Made by a program: the position numbers and the translations under genes | Notes under the pieces: generated by a model | The model's database searches: none | What the model was told of the DNA's origin: nothing | The model's input: the letters and a program-made list of their open reading frames with translations, nothing else | NCBI GenBank assembly: GCA_017625775.1 | Contig: JAGAKE010000002.1 | Coordinates: 1-64,000 of the forward strand | DNA length: 64,000 nucleotides | Direction: 5' to 3' | Source: Fibrobacteraceae bacterium | GTDB lineage: Bacteria > Fibrobacterota > Fibrobacteria > Fibrobacterales > Fibrobacteraceae | Shown here: positions 54,801 to 63,392 of the stretch, one piece after another | How positions within the stretch are numbered: the first letter of the stretch is position 1 | Layout of the letters: the number at the start of each line of letters is the position of its first letter

Positions 54801-55933
54801 ATTCATTTGCTCGCTATAATAATGAACGATATGTTTTGCTTGGAGAACCTGTAGTTTCAATGCCCGTGGAAAAGTTTGATATTCAGTTAGATCAAAAAAT
54901 TGATTCCTTGCTTTCGTTAGATAAAATGACAATTTCAGGAAAAATAAAAGGAACAGATGAAAACGGAAAACTCTTTTTGAGTATTCGTGAAGGATTCAAA
55001 AATAAAACGCTTTCTTATGAACCCGCAACGGAGGATTCAGTAACAGTTTCTTACGCAGGTTCTTTAATTTATAGTGAAGAGATTCCTGTTCGTTCTGGAC
55101 GTTTTTCAACTGAATTTATCACTCCACAAAAAATTGCATTTGGAGATACGGCTGCCGAGGTCTCTGCTTATTTCTATTCGGAAAAATCTCCATACGTGGC
55201 ACACTTTTTAAAATTGGGAATTTTAATTGCTGGCACTTCTTCTTATGCGGATTCTTTAAAAGATGAAACGGCTCCTGAAATCAAAATCACTACTTGCGGA
55301 GCCTCAAATGGTTCGTATTTAGCTGAAGGTCAAACGATTCGTTTAGAAACACCAGCATGTTTGCTTGTTAGCGCAGAGGATTCTACGGCTTTAGATTTTA
55401 GCGACGGAGCAGATGAAGGCTTTTCTTTTGAAGTTTCAAAAATTGCTTCTCCGTTCCACCCATGGCCTTATTTAGAGCAATCTGCCAAAAAGGTTTCTGC
55501 CAAAATGAACTTTCCAGAAAATTCTTACCCGCCAGGAATTTATGAATTTAAAGTTCGCGCTCAAGATATTTTAGGAAATGTGGCGAAGAAGACCGTAAAG
55601 GTAGAAATCACTGAAAAGTTAAAAGCAGGTTTAGCAGATGTATTTAATGCACCTAATCCGATGGGGAAAAAAGGAACTACATTTTACTTTAAAGATTTAG
55701 CGGTCGGGCGTTCTGCAAAGGTCACAATATTCATTTACAATCAGAATGGTCGATTAGTTCAACGAATTTCTAATGCGAAATCTGGAGTGACTCGTTGGAA
55801 TGGAAAAGATTTTTACGGGCGATTACTCGCTAATGGTTTGTACCATTATGTAGTTCGTAGTGAAGTACCTGCGACAGAATCGTCTAAGAAAAAAACATTT
55901 GTGAAAAAACAGAAATTATTAATTTCGAGGTAA
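51836..55933 (+). CDS. porU: PorU-like type IX secretion sortase (peptidase C25 family)
   Basis: The 1365-residue envelope protein has an N-terminal signal segment (MVFVLLFLAMGVFAG, starting near residue 26), a beta-rich N-terminal region (about 40-600) and a gingipain-type C25 domain (about 630-1010). Likely catalytic residues are His881 in YFGHGSLSDWA and Cys915 in SFSCSLARFD. Its C-terminal beta-sandwich (about 1275-1365; PNPMGKKGTTFYF, VTIFIYNQNGRLVQ, WNGKDFYGRLLANGLYHYVV) is the FlgD-like ending of PorU. PorU cuts off cargo C-terminal domains and attaches cargo to the surface. The first ATG (51836) gives a long basic N-region; ATG 51905 or 51911 may be used instead. Confidence 0.85.
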   Translation: MNYRLEKSVKSRFSLKSFSILRCMRMVFVLLFLAMGVFAGVLEDKPGTFVVLDSVRNASLSPCENGTRLIPENISYRAHSMIPYRVYRVGLPNSKKPSVSIQDISTKKLSTYCIEDSLNFTNILVETPILRDGVWMSDIWVPVLIGSRQALAYREQFKLSVQFTGNASGKNPGKRALFKVANPKATSVYGQTEKTPVLRKSTTDFSDVEWLVRIAVGDKNPALTSENGLYGVSYRELRSALLSVGKATAIDGIRISALKLYGASADTLSEMPKNISSHIPGKNLQELPLDIRDKNTNGIFDDGDSLYFVGYGTSIWKRMDIENPLYAVSPMQYYFSSSPYSFFQYFHLAYQTSGETKSLKEQKLYSMAGAKELEFLRYVRAERDLLLRDTYFGREGGAWETASGKEWFWAWNLPNATTNLSNGELRQSQTETLPGLISEKPSYVSFSFFPMRSTGVSDLGDGIIQTIDNLASAKSYEQRMEYVNLKATINGTPFESFDLLLGGNFVTPVSKLKKSGNEFSLSILPSEGRFVRFDGYSLAYPWKPSTDSSDWILPGKVSGKIKIPVASGNSLMKFKGHIPVVALKAENGYAVDSISASEDVQYLLYRSNKVLAPAFLEGIPARKSGTLARPERISSKTEYLIIAPEAFQNQALRLAEFRAGEEVSFPLKTTLVLAEDIYRLYSGGSISPETIRDYLIYARSICPNLRYVLLAGAAHYDYRGMSNSLPKIRIPAFEKEDAVVEDFYAVLDSGESIRYGEYDLDLAIGRLPVQTENEFENYLEKIYLHEKKLVQDNGIWRNTLVFAADDSKNGAEMDYQKHTSSIENLALSLDSIGIKNHKQFIQKKIYLLDYEEDATGQKPEAATDLLDAINQGALFTIYFGHGSLSDWASEGLLKPAYFSRISNEGRYTILSSFSCSLARFDKGDELSLSEQFVRERKKGSILSIGASRQSYGGPNESLAKNLMYHALGDSAIRIGEALVRGKGLAKTTYSFARYNNERYVLLGEPVVSMPVEKFDIQLDQKIDSLLSLDKMTISGKIKGTDENGKLFLSIREGFKNKTLSYEPATEDSVTVSYAGSLIYSEEIPVRSGRFSTEFITPQKIAFGDTAAEVSAYFYSEKSPYVAHFLKLGILIAGTSSYADSLKDETAPEIKITTCGASNGSYLAEGQTIRLETPACLLVSAEDSTALDFSDGADEGFSFEVSKIASPFHPWPYLEQSAKKVSAKMNFPENSYPPGIYEFKVRAQDILGNVAKKTVKVEITEKLKAGLADVFNAPNPMGKKGTTFYFKDLAVGRSAKVTIFIYNQNGRLVQRISNAKSGVTRWNGKDFYGRLLANGLYHYVVRSEVPATESSKKKTFVKKQKLLISR

Positions 55934-56778
55934 TGATGGATTTAAGAGAAAAACCAGGAATTATTCAAAGAATCGGCGAATTCATTTTACGTTTTCGCTT
56001 GGTAATAGTTTTTATTCTCGCTCTTGTGGGTGGGTATTTCTTTGCTGGGTGGCGAGAATTTTTAACTCACATTTTGAATGTTTCAGAACTTCTTGGAATG
56101 CGATACGCTGAAGGAAATTTCTTATCGCTTTGGCCTTTTGCCGTTCTTTTAGTAGTACTTCTTTTGCCAAGATTTTTACTGGGCGGAATGCGATTAGGCT
56201 TTTCTGCGTTAGGAATTTTTATCGCGCTACCTTTAATTTTATTTAGTCTTCAAAGTTCTGATGCAGTAGTTTTGCCTGTCGTTTTGAGTTATGCGGTTCT
56301 TTCCATTATTTTAATGGTTGTGGTGAAAAAAACTTGGGCATGTATGCTTTTGCCAATGGCTTTAAGTGCTACAACTTTAGTAGGAACTGTTTTAGGAATG
56401 AAATTTGTAAACTATCCCTCTTTTGAACTTAGCGCTTTTTCTGTATTGATGCTAGCGGAACTTTTGGGCTTTGCACTTTTATCTGGTAAGGAATTATCGC
56501 TAGGTTCTCCAAAAGCAGGTGCTTTAATTTTTGCCTTTAAGAAAACTCTTCTCCCTGCTATTATATCAACCGTGGCGCTCGCTGTTTTCTTTATTTTGGT
56601 GGGTAAAGATTTTACTGGAATGGCTGTTTTAAAACATAGTGCGTTAGCTTTAGGTGGTTTTCTTTGCACATTCCTTTTAGGCGTTTCTTTATTTTCGTTT
56701 ACTCCGCTTTCTCGTTTACGCGCCGAGAAACGCTCTATTCAAGTACCAAAATCTTCAGGGACAAAAGAGAAAAAATAA
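55933..56778 (+). CDS. Polytopic membrane protein, weakly RND/MMPL-like
   Basis: The 281-residue protein has about seven or eight hydrophobic helices and almost no soluble domain. The start (RFRLVIVFILALVGGYFFAGWREF) and the last third (SLGSPKAGALIFAFKKTLLPAIISTVALAVFF, HSALALGGFLCTFLLGVSLFSF) recall the membrane bundle of MMPL/RND permeases, but the periplasmic loops are absent. This is resemblance by eye only. It overlaps the porU stop by one base (TAATG), so it is coupled to it. It could supply energy or anchoring for secretion; function unknown. Confidence 0.65.
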   Translation: MMDLREKPGIIQRIGEFILRFRLVIVFILALVGGYFFAGWREFLTHILNVSELLGMRYAEGNFLSLWPFAVLLVVLLLPRFLLGGMRLGFSALGIFIALPLILFSLQSSDAVVLPVVLSYAVLSIILMVVVKKTWACMLLPMALSATTLVGTVLGMKFVNYPSFELSAFSVLMLAELLGFALLSGKELSLGSPKAGALIFAFKKTLLPAIISTVALAVFFILVGKDFTGMAVLKHSALALGGFLCTFLLGVSLFSFTPLSRLRAEKRSIQVPKSSGTKEKK

Positions 56779-56782
56779 ATTT

Positions 56783-58270
56783 TTAAAAGTGAATTCGGTT
56801 GTAAAGGCCAACTGAATGGAATGTTCTAGACATAGGTTCAAAGTATTCGCCTGTGTAGGCGGCTATTTTAAAGTAAGAATCTAGTCGAATTCCTAGTGCG
56901 ACATTTTTCAAAACTAAGTATTCCGCAAAAAGTTCGTTGGTGCCAATAATATCATAACCATGAGCGCCGTAATGTGGCTCTGAATTAGGCATAGTTTTCA
57001 TTAAATTTATATTAAAGCGGTCGTTTATATTTATTTTTTCAAAGAACTTAAAATGTATTGAAGTGAAATATCTAGCGCCATAGTTGTATTGGTATTCTCT
57101 TGTTATTTCATAATCCGGAATGATTTCTTCTAAAAGTTCGTCGTAATTAAAATCTGCGGAACCTAAGAAAATAAAGCCAGGTTCTGCACGATAACGCATT
57201 TGAATATTTGGGGTAATTGGAATGCTTAAATCTAGCCCAACGCCAAGTGATAAGTTTCCCATTTTCGCTAAGTTACCATAGTAAGAATCAAAGTTTAAGT
57301 AAATGCCAATATCAAACCAAGAATGTTTATGATTACTTTGATTGTAATTTAAAAGTTTAGCAGAAGTATTCATGGCAAATAATTGGTTTTCTTGGCCGTA
57401 TTCGTATCTTGCATAAATGGTGAAATATTCGACAGGCGCTTTGATTTTTCGGTCGGGATAGCCATAAACCAACATGAATGTAGCTGCCCCATTGAATTCT
57501 TCCCATTCATCATCTAATCGATCAGCAGGCATTTTGTCGTAACGATAATCAGAGCCAAAACGATACCCACCACCAAGAGCAAAAGAAAAATCTATTGGGA
57601 AATATCCAGGATTATTTACTCTTGGCCCGGCGATTTTCCAATGCAGAAAACTTAGTGGGTGCAATACAAAAGATTGACTTTGTTCAAACCAAGTCGGGTC
57701 TGGTTTGGCGAGTAACCGTTGAGAAAGTCGAAACAACATTTCGCCATAGAGAGAACCACCAACGCTTGTGACTACAAAATCGTTGAAGGAAGGGTATTCT
57801 CGTTCGGCAAAATATTCCCAAGTCCAAGAACCAAAAGCACTAAAGAGTAAACTTGGGTAAAAGGAAAACCCTGAAGAACGAGCCGCAACATGGTAGAATG
57901 AACCTTGATAAGGATGCCCGAAAAAATTGATTGCCCAGTGATTATCGTCCCAGGTCCAGCCTTCTCGTAAATTGCGTTCCCAAATATAAGGGGAAATTTC
58001 TGCGTAATGTTTTTGAAGAACAAAAAAATCCCACCCCCAAACTAGAACGTTCTGCCCGAGAACTTCTAAAAACGGAACAATTCCTGGTAATTTTTTCCTG
58101 AGTTCTTGCCGTGAAAAATTTTGAATTTCAGAGGAAACTATTAAGCTAGAATCTTGAACCTTTTCTCTAATTTTTAAACTTAAAGTCGAATCATTCACTT
58201 TATGAGCAACTGTAGCATGTAAGGTACATGCCATAGAAAGAACAATAATAAGTGAAAGAACCTTTTGCAC
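56783..58270 (-). CDS. DUF3943 outer-membrane beta-barrel protein
   Basis: After a signal peptide (about 1-20) the region 85-190 matches DUF3943 (WTWDDNHWAINFFGHPYQGSFYHVAARSSG, WEYFAEREYPSFNDFVVTSVGGSLYGE). The remaining 300 residues alternate polar and aromatic residues in strands and end with an aromatic Phe (YNRIHF), as expected for an outer-membrane barrel. Its role is unknown; members are common in Gram-negative anaerobes. It is convergent with the porU operon, with 4 bases between stops. Confidence 0.82.
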   Translation of the reverse strand: MQKVLSLIIVLSMACTLHATVAHKVNDSTLSLKIREKVQDSSLIVSSEIQNFSRQELRKKLPGIVPFLEVLGQNVLVWGWDFFVLQKHYAEISPYIWERNLREGWTWDDNHWAINFFGHPYQGSFYHVAARSSGFSFYPSLLFSAFGSWTWEYFAEREYPSFNDFVVTSVGGSLYGEMLFRLSQRLLAKPDPTWFEQSQSFVLHPLSFLHWKIAGPRVNNPGYFPIDFSFALGGGYRFGSDYRYDKMPADRLDDEWEEFNGAATFMLVYGYPDRKIKAPVEYFTIYARYEYGQENQLFAMNTSAKLLNYNQSNHKHSWFDIGIYLNFDSYYGNLAKMGNLSLGVGLDLSIPITPNIQMRYRAEPGFIFLGSADFNYDELLEEIIPDYEITREYQYNYGARYFTSIHFKFFEKININDRFNINLMKTMPNSEPHYGAHGYDIIGTNELFAEYLVLKNVALGIRLDSYFKIAAYTGEYFEPMSRTFHSVGLYNRIHF

Positions 58271-58411
58271 GAATCAAATATGCTTTATTTTGAGTGCGTA
58301 TCACAGATGTTTTTCTTAACTCTCGGATAAACTGAATAATTTTAGGATATTAGGTTTGTTTTTGATTTTATATATTTCAAAAAAAGAAATTTGTTTTATA
58401 GGAATATTTTT

Positions 58412-59347
58412 ATGCTAAAAATAGCGCAATCAGTTGAAGATTTAATTGGAAAAACGCCTTTGCTTCAGCTTTCTCGGTTGAAAATGAAGGAAGGTTTTCA
58501 AGGAAATGTTTTTGCAAAACTTGAAATGAGAAATCCAGCAGGTTCTGTAAAAGATAGAGTGGCTAAAGCAATGCTTGATGAAGCGGAACGTTCTGGAAAA
58601 ATTAAGCCAGGTTCTGTGATTATAGAACCGACTTCGGGAAATACGGGCATTGGGTTGTGCGCTTTATGTGCGGCTCGTGGTTATAGAGCTATAATTGTAA
58701 TGCCTGAATCTATGAGCATGGAGCGTAGAATGCTTATGAGCCTTTATGGAGCTGAAGTGGTTTTGACTGAAGCTTCTAAAGGAATGGCTGGAGCGATTGA
58801 AAAAGCAAATGAATTAGTTAAAGAAATCCCAAATAGTTTTTTGCCGGGGCAATTTGATAATCCTGCAAACCCGGCAGCACATTTGGCGACAACAGGGCCT
58901 GAAATTTGGGAGGATTTAGAAGGGAATATTGATGTATTTGTCGCTGGCGTTGGTACAGGTGGTACTTTGAGTGGAACGGCCGCTTATTTAAAAATGCAAA
59001 ATCCAGAAATTCATGTGGTTGCTGTTGAGCCGGCTTCTTCGGCGGTGCTTTCTGGAGAAAAAGCGGGCGCTCATGCGATTCAAGGAATTGGAGCCGGTTT
59101 TGTACCTAGCGTTTTGGACACAGATATTTTTGATGAAATCGTTACTGTTCAAAATGAAGACGCTTATGCTATGCTAAAAAATTTGGCGGTTTCTGAAGGA
59201 ATTTTAGCCGGAATTTCTTCGGGAGCGGCTTTGGCGGCGGCGATTGCTCTTGCTAAAGATTCTCGATTTGAAGGAAAGAATATTGTGGTGATTTTACCAG
59301 ATACTGGTGAGCGTTACCTTTCGTCATTAGCTAGTCAAAATGCTTAG
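58412..59347 (+). CDS. cysK: Cysteine synthase A (O-acetylserine sulfhydrylase)
   Basis: This PLP enzyme makes cysteine from O-acetylserine and sulfide. The Lys that binds PLP lies in NPAGSVKDRVAKAML, the substrate loop is PTSGNTGIGL, and the phosphate-binding loop is GVGTGGTLSGTAAYL. The 311-residue length is standard. I chose ATG 58412, after AGGAA; an in-frame ATG at 58391 adds seven residues. The sequence is closer to CysK than to cystathionine beta-synthase, since no CBS domain follows. It is monocistronic. Confidence 0.95.
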   Translation: MLKIAQSVEDLIGKTPLLQLSRLKMKEGFQGNVFAKLEMRNPAGSVKDRVAKAMLDEAERSGKIKPGSVIIEPTSGNTGIGLCALCAARGYRAIIVMPESMSMERRMLMSLYGAEVVLTEASKGMAGAIEKANELVKEIPNSFLPGQFDNPANPAAHLATTGPEIWEDLEGNIDVFVAGVGTGGTLSGTAAYLKMQNPEIHVVAVEPASSAVLSGEKAGAHAIQGIGAGFVPSVLDTDIFDEIVTVQNEDAYAMLKNLAVSEGILAGISSGAALAAAIALAKDSRFEGKNIVVILPDTGERYLSSLASQNA

Positions 59348-59377
59348 CATGGCTCGCCTAATTTTTATTGGCTGCCC

Positions 59378-59406
59378 TTGACATTCAGTATAACTCTTTC
59401 TATCAT
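59378..59406 (+). promoter_or_regulatory. Near-consensus sigma-70 promoter of tRNA-Val
   Basis: TTGACA (59378-59383), a 17-base spacer and TATCAT (59401-59406) place the transcription start only a few bases before the tRNA at 59420. Confidence 0.85.
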
Positions 59407-59419
59407 TGGGTTACATTTC

Positions 59420-59493
59420 GGACGATTAGCTCAGCTGGTTAGAGTACTACCTTGACATGGTAGGGGTCATTGGTTCGAGTCCAATATCGTCCA
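59420..59493 (+). tRNA. tRNA-Val (anticodon GAC)
   Basis: The acceptor arms GGACGAT and ATCGTCC pair fully. The D-arm is GCTC/GAGT, the anticodon stem CTACC/GGTAG holds loop TTGACAT (anticodon GAC), and the T-arm is ATTGG/CCAAT with TTCGAGT. The discriminator is A and CCA is not encoded (ATTT follows). It is a single tRNA gene with its own promoter and terminator. Confidence 0.95.
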
Positions 59494-59496
59494 TTT

Positions 59497-59525
59497 AAAA
59501 GTCTCGGTACCCGCCGAGACTTTTT
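59497..59525 (+). terminator. Intrinsic terminator of tRNA-Val
   Basis: AAAAGTCTCGG pairs with CCGAGACTTTT around 6 bases, ending in five T. Its T tract directly abuts the structured repeat copy B. Confidence 0.88.
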
Positions 59526-59701
59526 GCGTTAGGGACCGTAGTGGCATTGCCATTCGGACGCGGAAATTCTTGTTTTTATTTTTCCGCGGCTGAACGGACA
59601 CGCGGCTGTGCGAAGGTTCTTTTTGTTGGCCGCGTGATAACGCAAGGGCCCGACCCAGCTACTTTTTTAATCGTTTTTTTTGAATTTTTGCTGGGGAACG
59701 C
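59526..59701 (+). ncRNA. Candidate structured RNA/repeat, copy B
   Basis: This 176-base segment folds like copy A. P1 is GCGTT/AACGC (59526-59530/59697-59701). P2 is AGTGGC/GCCATT (59540/59549). P3 is CGCGGAAA/TTTCCGCG (59559/59581). P4 is CACGCGGC/GCCGCGTG (59599/59629). P5 is CCCAGC/GCTGGG (59654/59690). Helix sequences differ from copy A but pair equally well; unpaired AGGGA, GTAG, GGAC, GGCTGAACGGA, ATAACGCAA, GCCCGACCC and GGAA are the same. Loops of P3-P5 are T-rich and vary in length. It fills part of the 473-base gap 59348-59820, which otherwise holds tRNA-Val with its signals. The last 119 bases of the gap show no clear feature beyond an AAGGAAAA site near 59812. Confidence 0.6.
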
Positions 59702-59820
59702 CCTAAATAAGCGATAATTGGTTAATAATTTCGGATTAGCGCTCTTGTTTTGAAAATAAAAACCAAAATTCTCGAAATACAAATTATCTTTACTTTATTG
59801 ATTTAACCAAAAGGAAAATT

Positions 59821-61224
59821 ATGGATTCCAGAGAAAAATTTAGCTCCCGTTTGGGATTTTTGTTGATTTCGGCTGGGTGCGCTATCGGTCTTGGTAACGT
59901 TTGGCGTTTTCCTTACATTACAGGTGAATATGGTGGCGGAATTTTCGTTCTGATTTACCTGTTCTTTTTGCTTGTTTTTGGCCTTCCAATTTTGATTGCC
60001 GAATTTTCCGTTGGACGTGCTTCTCGTCGCGGTTTAGCGAAAAGTTTTGAAGTTCTTGAAAAACCAGGGACAAAATGGCATGTGGCAAAGTATATGATGA
60101 TTGCCGGAAACTATTTGTTGATGATGTTCTATACAACAGTAACTGGGTGGATGATTTATTATTTCTATCGTCTTGTGACAATGGGCGATTTGCTGAATTA
60201 TGAAGGCGGCAGCGGAAAGGCTTTTGGCGATATGCTTGCAAACCCTTCTTTGATGATTTTCTGGATGGTCGTTGCTGTGATTCTTGGGCTTGGAACTGTT
60301 TCACTAGGCTTACAGAAAGGCGTTGAAAAAATCACGAAGAAAATGATGATTTGCCTTTTGGTTTTGCTTGTATTTTTGGTGATTCGTGCGGTAACTCTTC
60401 CTGGTGCTATGGAAGGAATTAAGTTTTATTTGATCCCTGATTTTTCTCGTTTAGGGGAAAATAATTTAGCAGAAATTCTTTTTGCGGCAGTTGGCCAATC
60501 TTTCTTTACTTTGAGTATCGGTATTGGTTCTATGAGTATTTTTGGTAGTTACATTGATAAAACCCATTCTTTGACTAAAGAAGCTACCAATATTTGCTTG
60601 TTGGATACTTTTGTGGCTTTGATGGCTGGTATGATTATTATCCCTGCTTGTTTTGCCTTTAATCTTGAACCAGGTCAGGGTCCGGGGCTTATTTTTGTCA
60701 CATTACCTAAGGTTTTTGAAGCAATGCCTGCAGGACGGATTTTTGGAAGTCTATTTTTCCTTTTCCTTTCTTTTGCTGCTCTATCTACTTTGATTGCTGT
60801 GTTTGAAAATATCGTCGCTTTCTGGATGGATTTGAAAGATTGTTCTCGCGCAAAGGCTGTGAAGTACAATATCATCGCTATTATTATTCTTTCTTTGCCA
60901 TGTGCATTGGGCTTTAATGTGCTTTCTGGATTTGAACCTTTTGGCGCTGGTTCAGGCGTGCTGGATTTAGAAGACTTCTTAGTTTCTAATACTATTTTAC
61001 CAATTGGTTCTTTAATCTTTATTTTGTTCTGTAACCATCGCTATGGTTGGGGACAAGAAAATTTCTATAACGAAGTGAATACAGGAAAAGGTTGGAAACT
61101 CCCTGCTGCTAAAGCATTCCGTTTCTACTTGAAGTGGGTTTTGCCTACTATCGTTATTGTAATTCTTGCTATTGGTTATTTACAGAAATTTGCTCCAGAC
61201 CTTGTGAAAGGAATTACAGGTTAA
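59821..61224 (+). CDS. Neurotransmitter:sodium symporter (NSS/SNF) family transporter
   Basis: This is a Na+-coupled amino-acid (or related) importer of the LeuT class. The N-terminal motif SRLGFLLISAGCAIGLGNVWRFPYITGEYGGG contains the Na+ and substrate-binding unwound helix 1. A later VGQSFFTLSIGIGSM (helix 6) and FAALSTLIAVFENIVAF (helix 8) complete the core. About 11-12 helices in 467 residues fit the bacterial group. Substrate unknown, probably an amino acid. It is convergent with tldD, with only 3 bases between stops. Confidence 0.93.
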   Translation: MDSREKFSSRLGFLLISAGCAIGLGNVWRFPYITGEYGGGIFVLIYLFFLLVFGLPILIAEFSVGRASRRGLAKSFEVLEKPGTKWHVAKYMMIAGNYLLMMFYTTVTGWMIYYFYRLVTMGDLLNYEGGSGKAFGDMLANPSLMIFWMVVAVILGLGTVSLGLQKGVEKITKKMMICLLVLLVFLVIRAVTLPGAMEGIKFYLIPDFSRLGENNLAEILFAAVGQSFFTLSIGIGSMSIFGSYIDKTHSLTKEATNICLLDTFVALMAGMIIIPACFAFNLEPGQGPGLIFVTLPKVFEAMPAGRIFGSLFFLFLSFAALSTLIAVFENIVAFWMDLKDCSRAKAVKYNIIAIIILSLPCALGFNVLSGFEPFGAGSGVLDLEDFLVSNTILPIGSLIFILFCNHRYGWGQENFYNEVNTGKGWKLPAAKAFRFYLKWVLPTIVIVILAIGYLQKFAPDLVKGITG

Positions 61225-61227
61225 TTT

Positions 61228-62610
61228 CTAACGGCCGCCAACAAGAATTTGATCTACTTTAAGCGAGGGTTGTCCGACGGTGACTGGAACGGAACCAGAA
61301 GACGCCCCGCAAATTCCGGCGGCAAGTTCTAAATCTTTACCGACCATGCTGATTTTGGGAAGAATTTCATGTCCTTTACCAATGAGTGTGGCGCCTCGGA
61401 CTGGCTCTGCTAGTTTTCCGTTTCGGATAGCATAGCCTTCTTCAACGGCAAAATTAAAATCTCCAGTGGCTGGATTCACAGAACCTCCAGCCATTTTTAT
61501 TGCGTAAAGTCCATTATCTACACTTGAAATCATATCGTCAAGAGAAGATTCTCCTTGAGCGATAAACGTATTACGCATACGGCTAACAGGAGCATAGGCA
61601 TAAGATTCGCGCCTAGCGCTTCCGGTTCTTCTTACTCCTACTTGTTCTGCTCCGATTCTATCACTTAAATAAGATTTTAAAACTCCGTTTTCTATTAAAA
61701 CCGTGCGTTCGGTTGGAGTTCCTTCGTCATCAATTTCTAAACTTCCCCAAACGCCTTTCAAGGTTCCATCGTCTATGGCAGTTAAGCAAGGATGAGCGAT
61801 TTGTTCTCCTAATTTTCCACAGAAAGGACTTGCATTTTTTCGGATGGATTCTGTTTCTAATGGATGACCGCAGGCTTCATGGAAAATCACACCACCGAAT
61901 GCATTTCCCATAATGACAGGCATTTTTCCACCACTAATATAACCGGCATTTAAAATACGTAAAGCTCGTTCCGCAGATTCTTTGGCTAAATCTTCAAAGG
62001 AAATGGTTTCTAAAAATTCATAGCCGCCAAGCGCTCCAGGAGATTCATGTGCAATGTGACGTTCGTTTCCTTCTTCGGCGGTAACGAAAACATTAGCACG
62101 ACACCTAGCTCTTTTGGTTTCTAATGAAAGCCCTTCACTATTGTAAATGGAAATAGTTGAGCAAACATCTGAAATAGAAGCGCTCACTTGCACGATTTTA
62201 GGTGAAATGGCTCTTGCCGTTGAATCTGCTAATTGAAGATAATTAGTTTTCGCAGATTGGCCCAACATTCTTGGGTCTTTAAATGCATTCGTAGAATAGT
62301 CGCAAATATTTTTTTGAGGCAAAAATTCAAATGGTTTGCTGTATGTTCCAGAGGTTCTTCCAAAAGTTAACGCCTTTACCATTTGAAGCAGAGAATCATG
62401 AGAATTATCGCTCGTGAAGGCGTAAAGAACTTCGGTCCCGTAAAGAAGTCGAAGTCCTATTCCATAATTAGTGCCTGCCGTTGCTGTTTCAATAGAACTA
62501 TTTTTTAATCCTAAAGAAGAATGTCTTGATTCTTCTTCAAAAAGTTCAACAAAAGAAGCGCCTGCCGCCAAACCAGCATCAATAATTTCATGAGCAAGAT
62601 TCTTATCCAT
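61228..62610 (-). CDS. tldD: Metalloprotease TldD
   Basis: TldD, usually with TldE/PmbA, forms a cytosolic zinc protease that removes leader peptides from modified peptides and degrades unfolded peptides. The zinc motif HEACGH is present in GGVIFHEACGHPLETE. Other family blocks are SYAYAPVSRMRNTFIAQGE and GGSVNPATGDFNFAVEEGYAI. The 460 residues match TldD. No tldE is in the window; it follows hisF in the same direction with an 8-base gap. Confidence 0.93.
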   Translation of the reverse strand: MDKNLAHEIIDAGLAAGASFVELFEEESRHSSLGLKNSSIETATAGTNYGIGLRLLYGTEVLYAFTSDNSHDSLLQMVKALTFGRTSGTYSKPFEFLPQKNICDYSTNAFKDPRMLGQSAKTNYLQLADSTARAISPKIVQVSASISDVCSTISIYNSEGLSLETKRARCRANVFVTAEEGNERHIAHESPGALGGYEFLETISFEDLAKESAERALRILNAGYISGGKMPVIMGNAFGGVIFHEACGHPLETESIRKNASPFCGKLGEQIAHPCLTAIDDGTLKGVWGSLEIDDEGTPTERTVLIENGVLKSYLSDRIGAEQVGVRRTGSARRESYAYAPVSRMRNTFIAQGESSLDDMISSVDNGLYAIKMAGGSVNPATGDFNFAVEEGYAIRNGKLAEPVRGATLIGKGHEILPKISMVGKDLELAAGICGASSGSVPVTVGQPSLKVDQILVGGR

Positions 62611-62618
62611 AAACTCCC

Positions 62619-63392
62619 CTAGCGACGAACAGGAATCCCTGCATTTCGCATATTTTCTTTGATTCCTTGAACCGTGTATTCTCCGAAATGAACCATAGAA
62701 GCAACAAGAGCAGCATCAGCTTCGGTTTTTGCAAACAAATCAGAAATATGTTCTGGAATTCCTGCGCCACCACTTGCAATTACAGGAACTGGAACAGCTT
62801 TAGCGATTTGCTGGGTAATGTTTAATTCATAGCCTTCTTTTGTTCCGTCGGCATCAATTGAGTTTACGCAAATTTCACCAATTCCAAGAGCTACCGCTTT
62901 TTTCGCCCATTCAACAGCGTCAAGGCCCATAGGTTTTCTACCACCTTGAATATAAACTTCATACCCGCTAGGAATTTGTTCTGTTTTTTCTACAGCCTTT
63001 ACATCCATTCCAAGAACCATACATTGGTTGCCGAAGGCTTTAGCACCTTCTTCTATAATTTCTGGGTGCAAAACAGCAAGGCTATTGATGCTTACTTTTT
63101 CAGCTCCGGCCAAAAGAACGGCACGCATATCCTCTAGGTTGCGAATTCCGCCGCCAACCGCAAAAGGAATAAAAACGTTTTTTGCAATTTCACGAACCAT
63201 TTCAATATCGCATGGTCTATTTTCGGCACTGGCGGTAATGTCGTAAAAAACGAGTTCATCAACGCCTTCTGCGCTGTAACGCGCCCCCATTTCAACTGGG
63301 TCGCCAATATCAATATTTCCTTTGAATTTCACTCCCTTGGTGACTTTTCGATTGCGAACATCTAGGCAAATTATTAAACGTTTCGTAAGCAT
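62619..63392 (-). CDS. hisF: Imidazole glycerol phosphate synthase, cyclase subunit
   Basis: HisF makes imidazole glycerol phosphate and AICAR with ammonia from HisH. The catalytic Asp residues are in [15 protein letters not shown] (Asp11) and [10 protein letters not shown]. The phosphate-binding blocks [38 protein letters not shown] and PVIASGGAG are all present. The 257-residue length is standard. It is about 50 kb from hisE/hisG, so the pathway genes are scattered; hisH is not in the window. It is co-directional with tldD. Confidence 0.95.
   Translation of the reverse strand: MLTKRLIICLDVRNRKVTKGVKFKGNIDIGDPVEMGARYSAEGVDELVFYDITASAENRPCDIEMVREIAKNVFIPFAVGGGIRNLEDMRAVLLAGAEKVSINSLAVLHPEIIEEGAKAFGNQCMVLGMDVKAVEKTEQIPSGYEVYIQGGRKPMGLDAVEWAKKAVALGIGEICVNSIDADGTKEGYELNITQQIAKAVPVPVIASGGAGIPEHISDLFAKTEADAALVASMVHFGEYTVQGIKENMRNAGIPVRR

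Noticed and set aside
59576..59782. Leftward open frame of 68 codons over copy B
   Set aside because: It lies across the paired helices of the structured element; the protein looks like random Arg/Ser/Pro sequence with no ribosome site.
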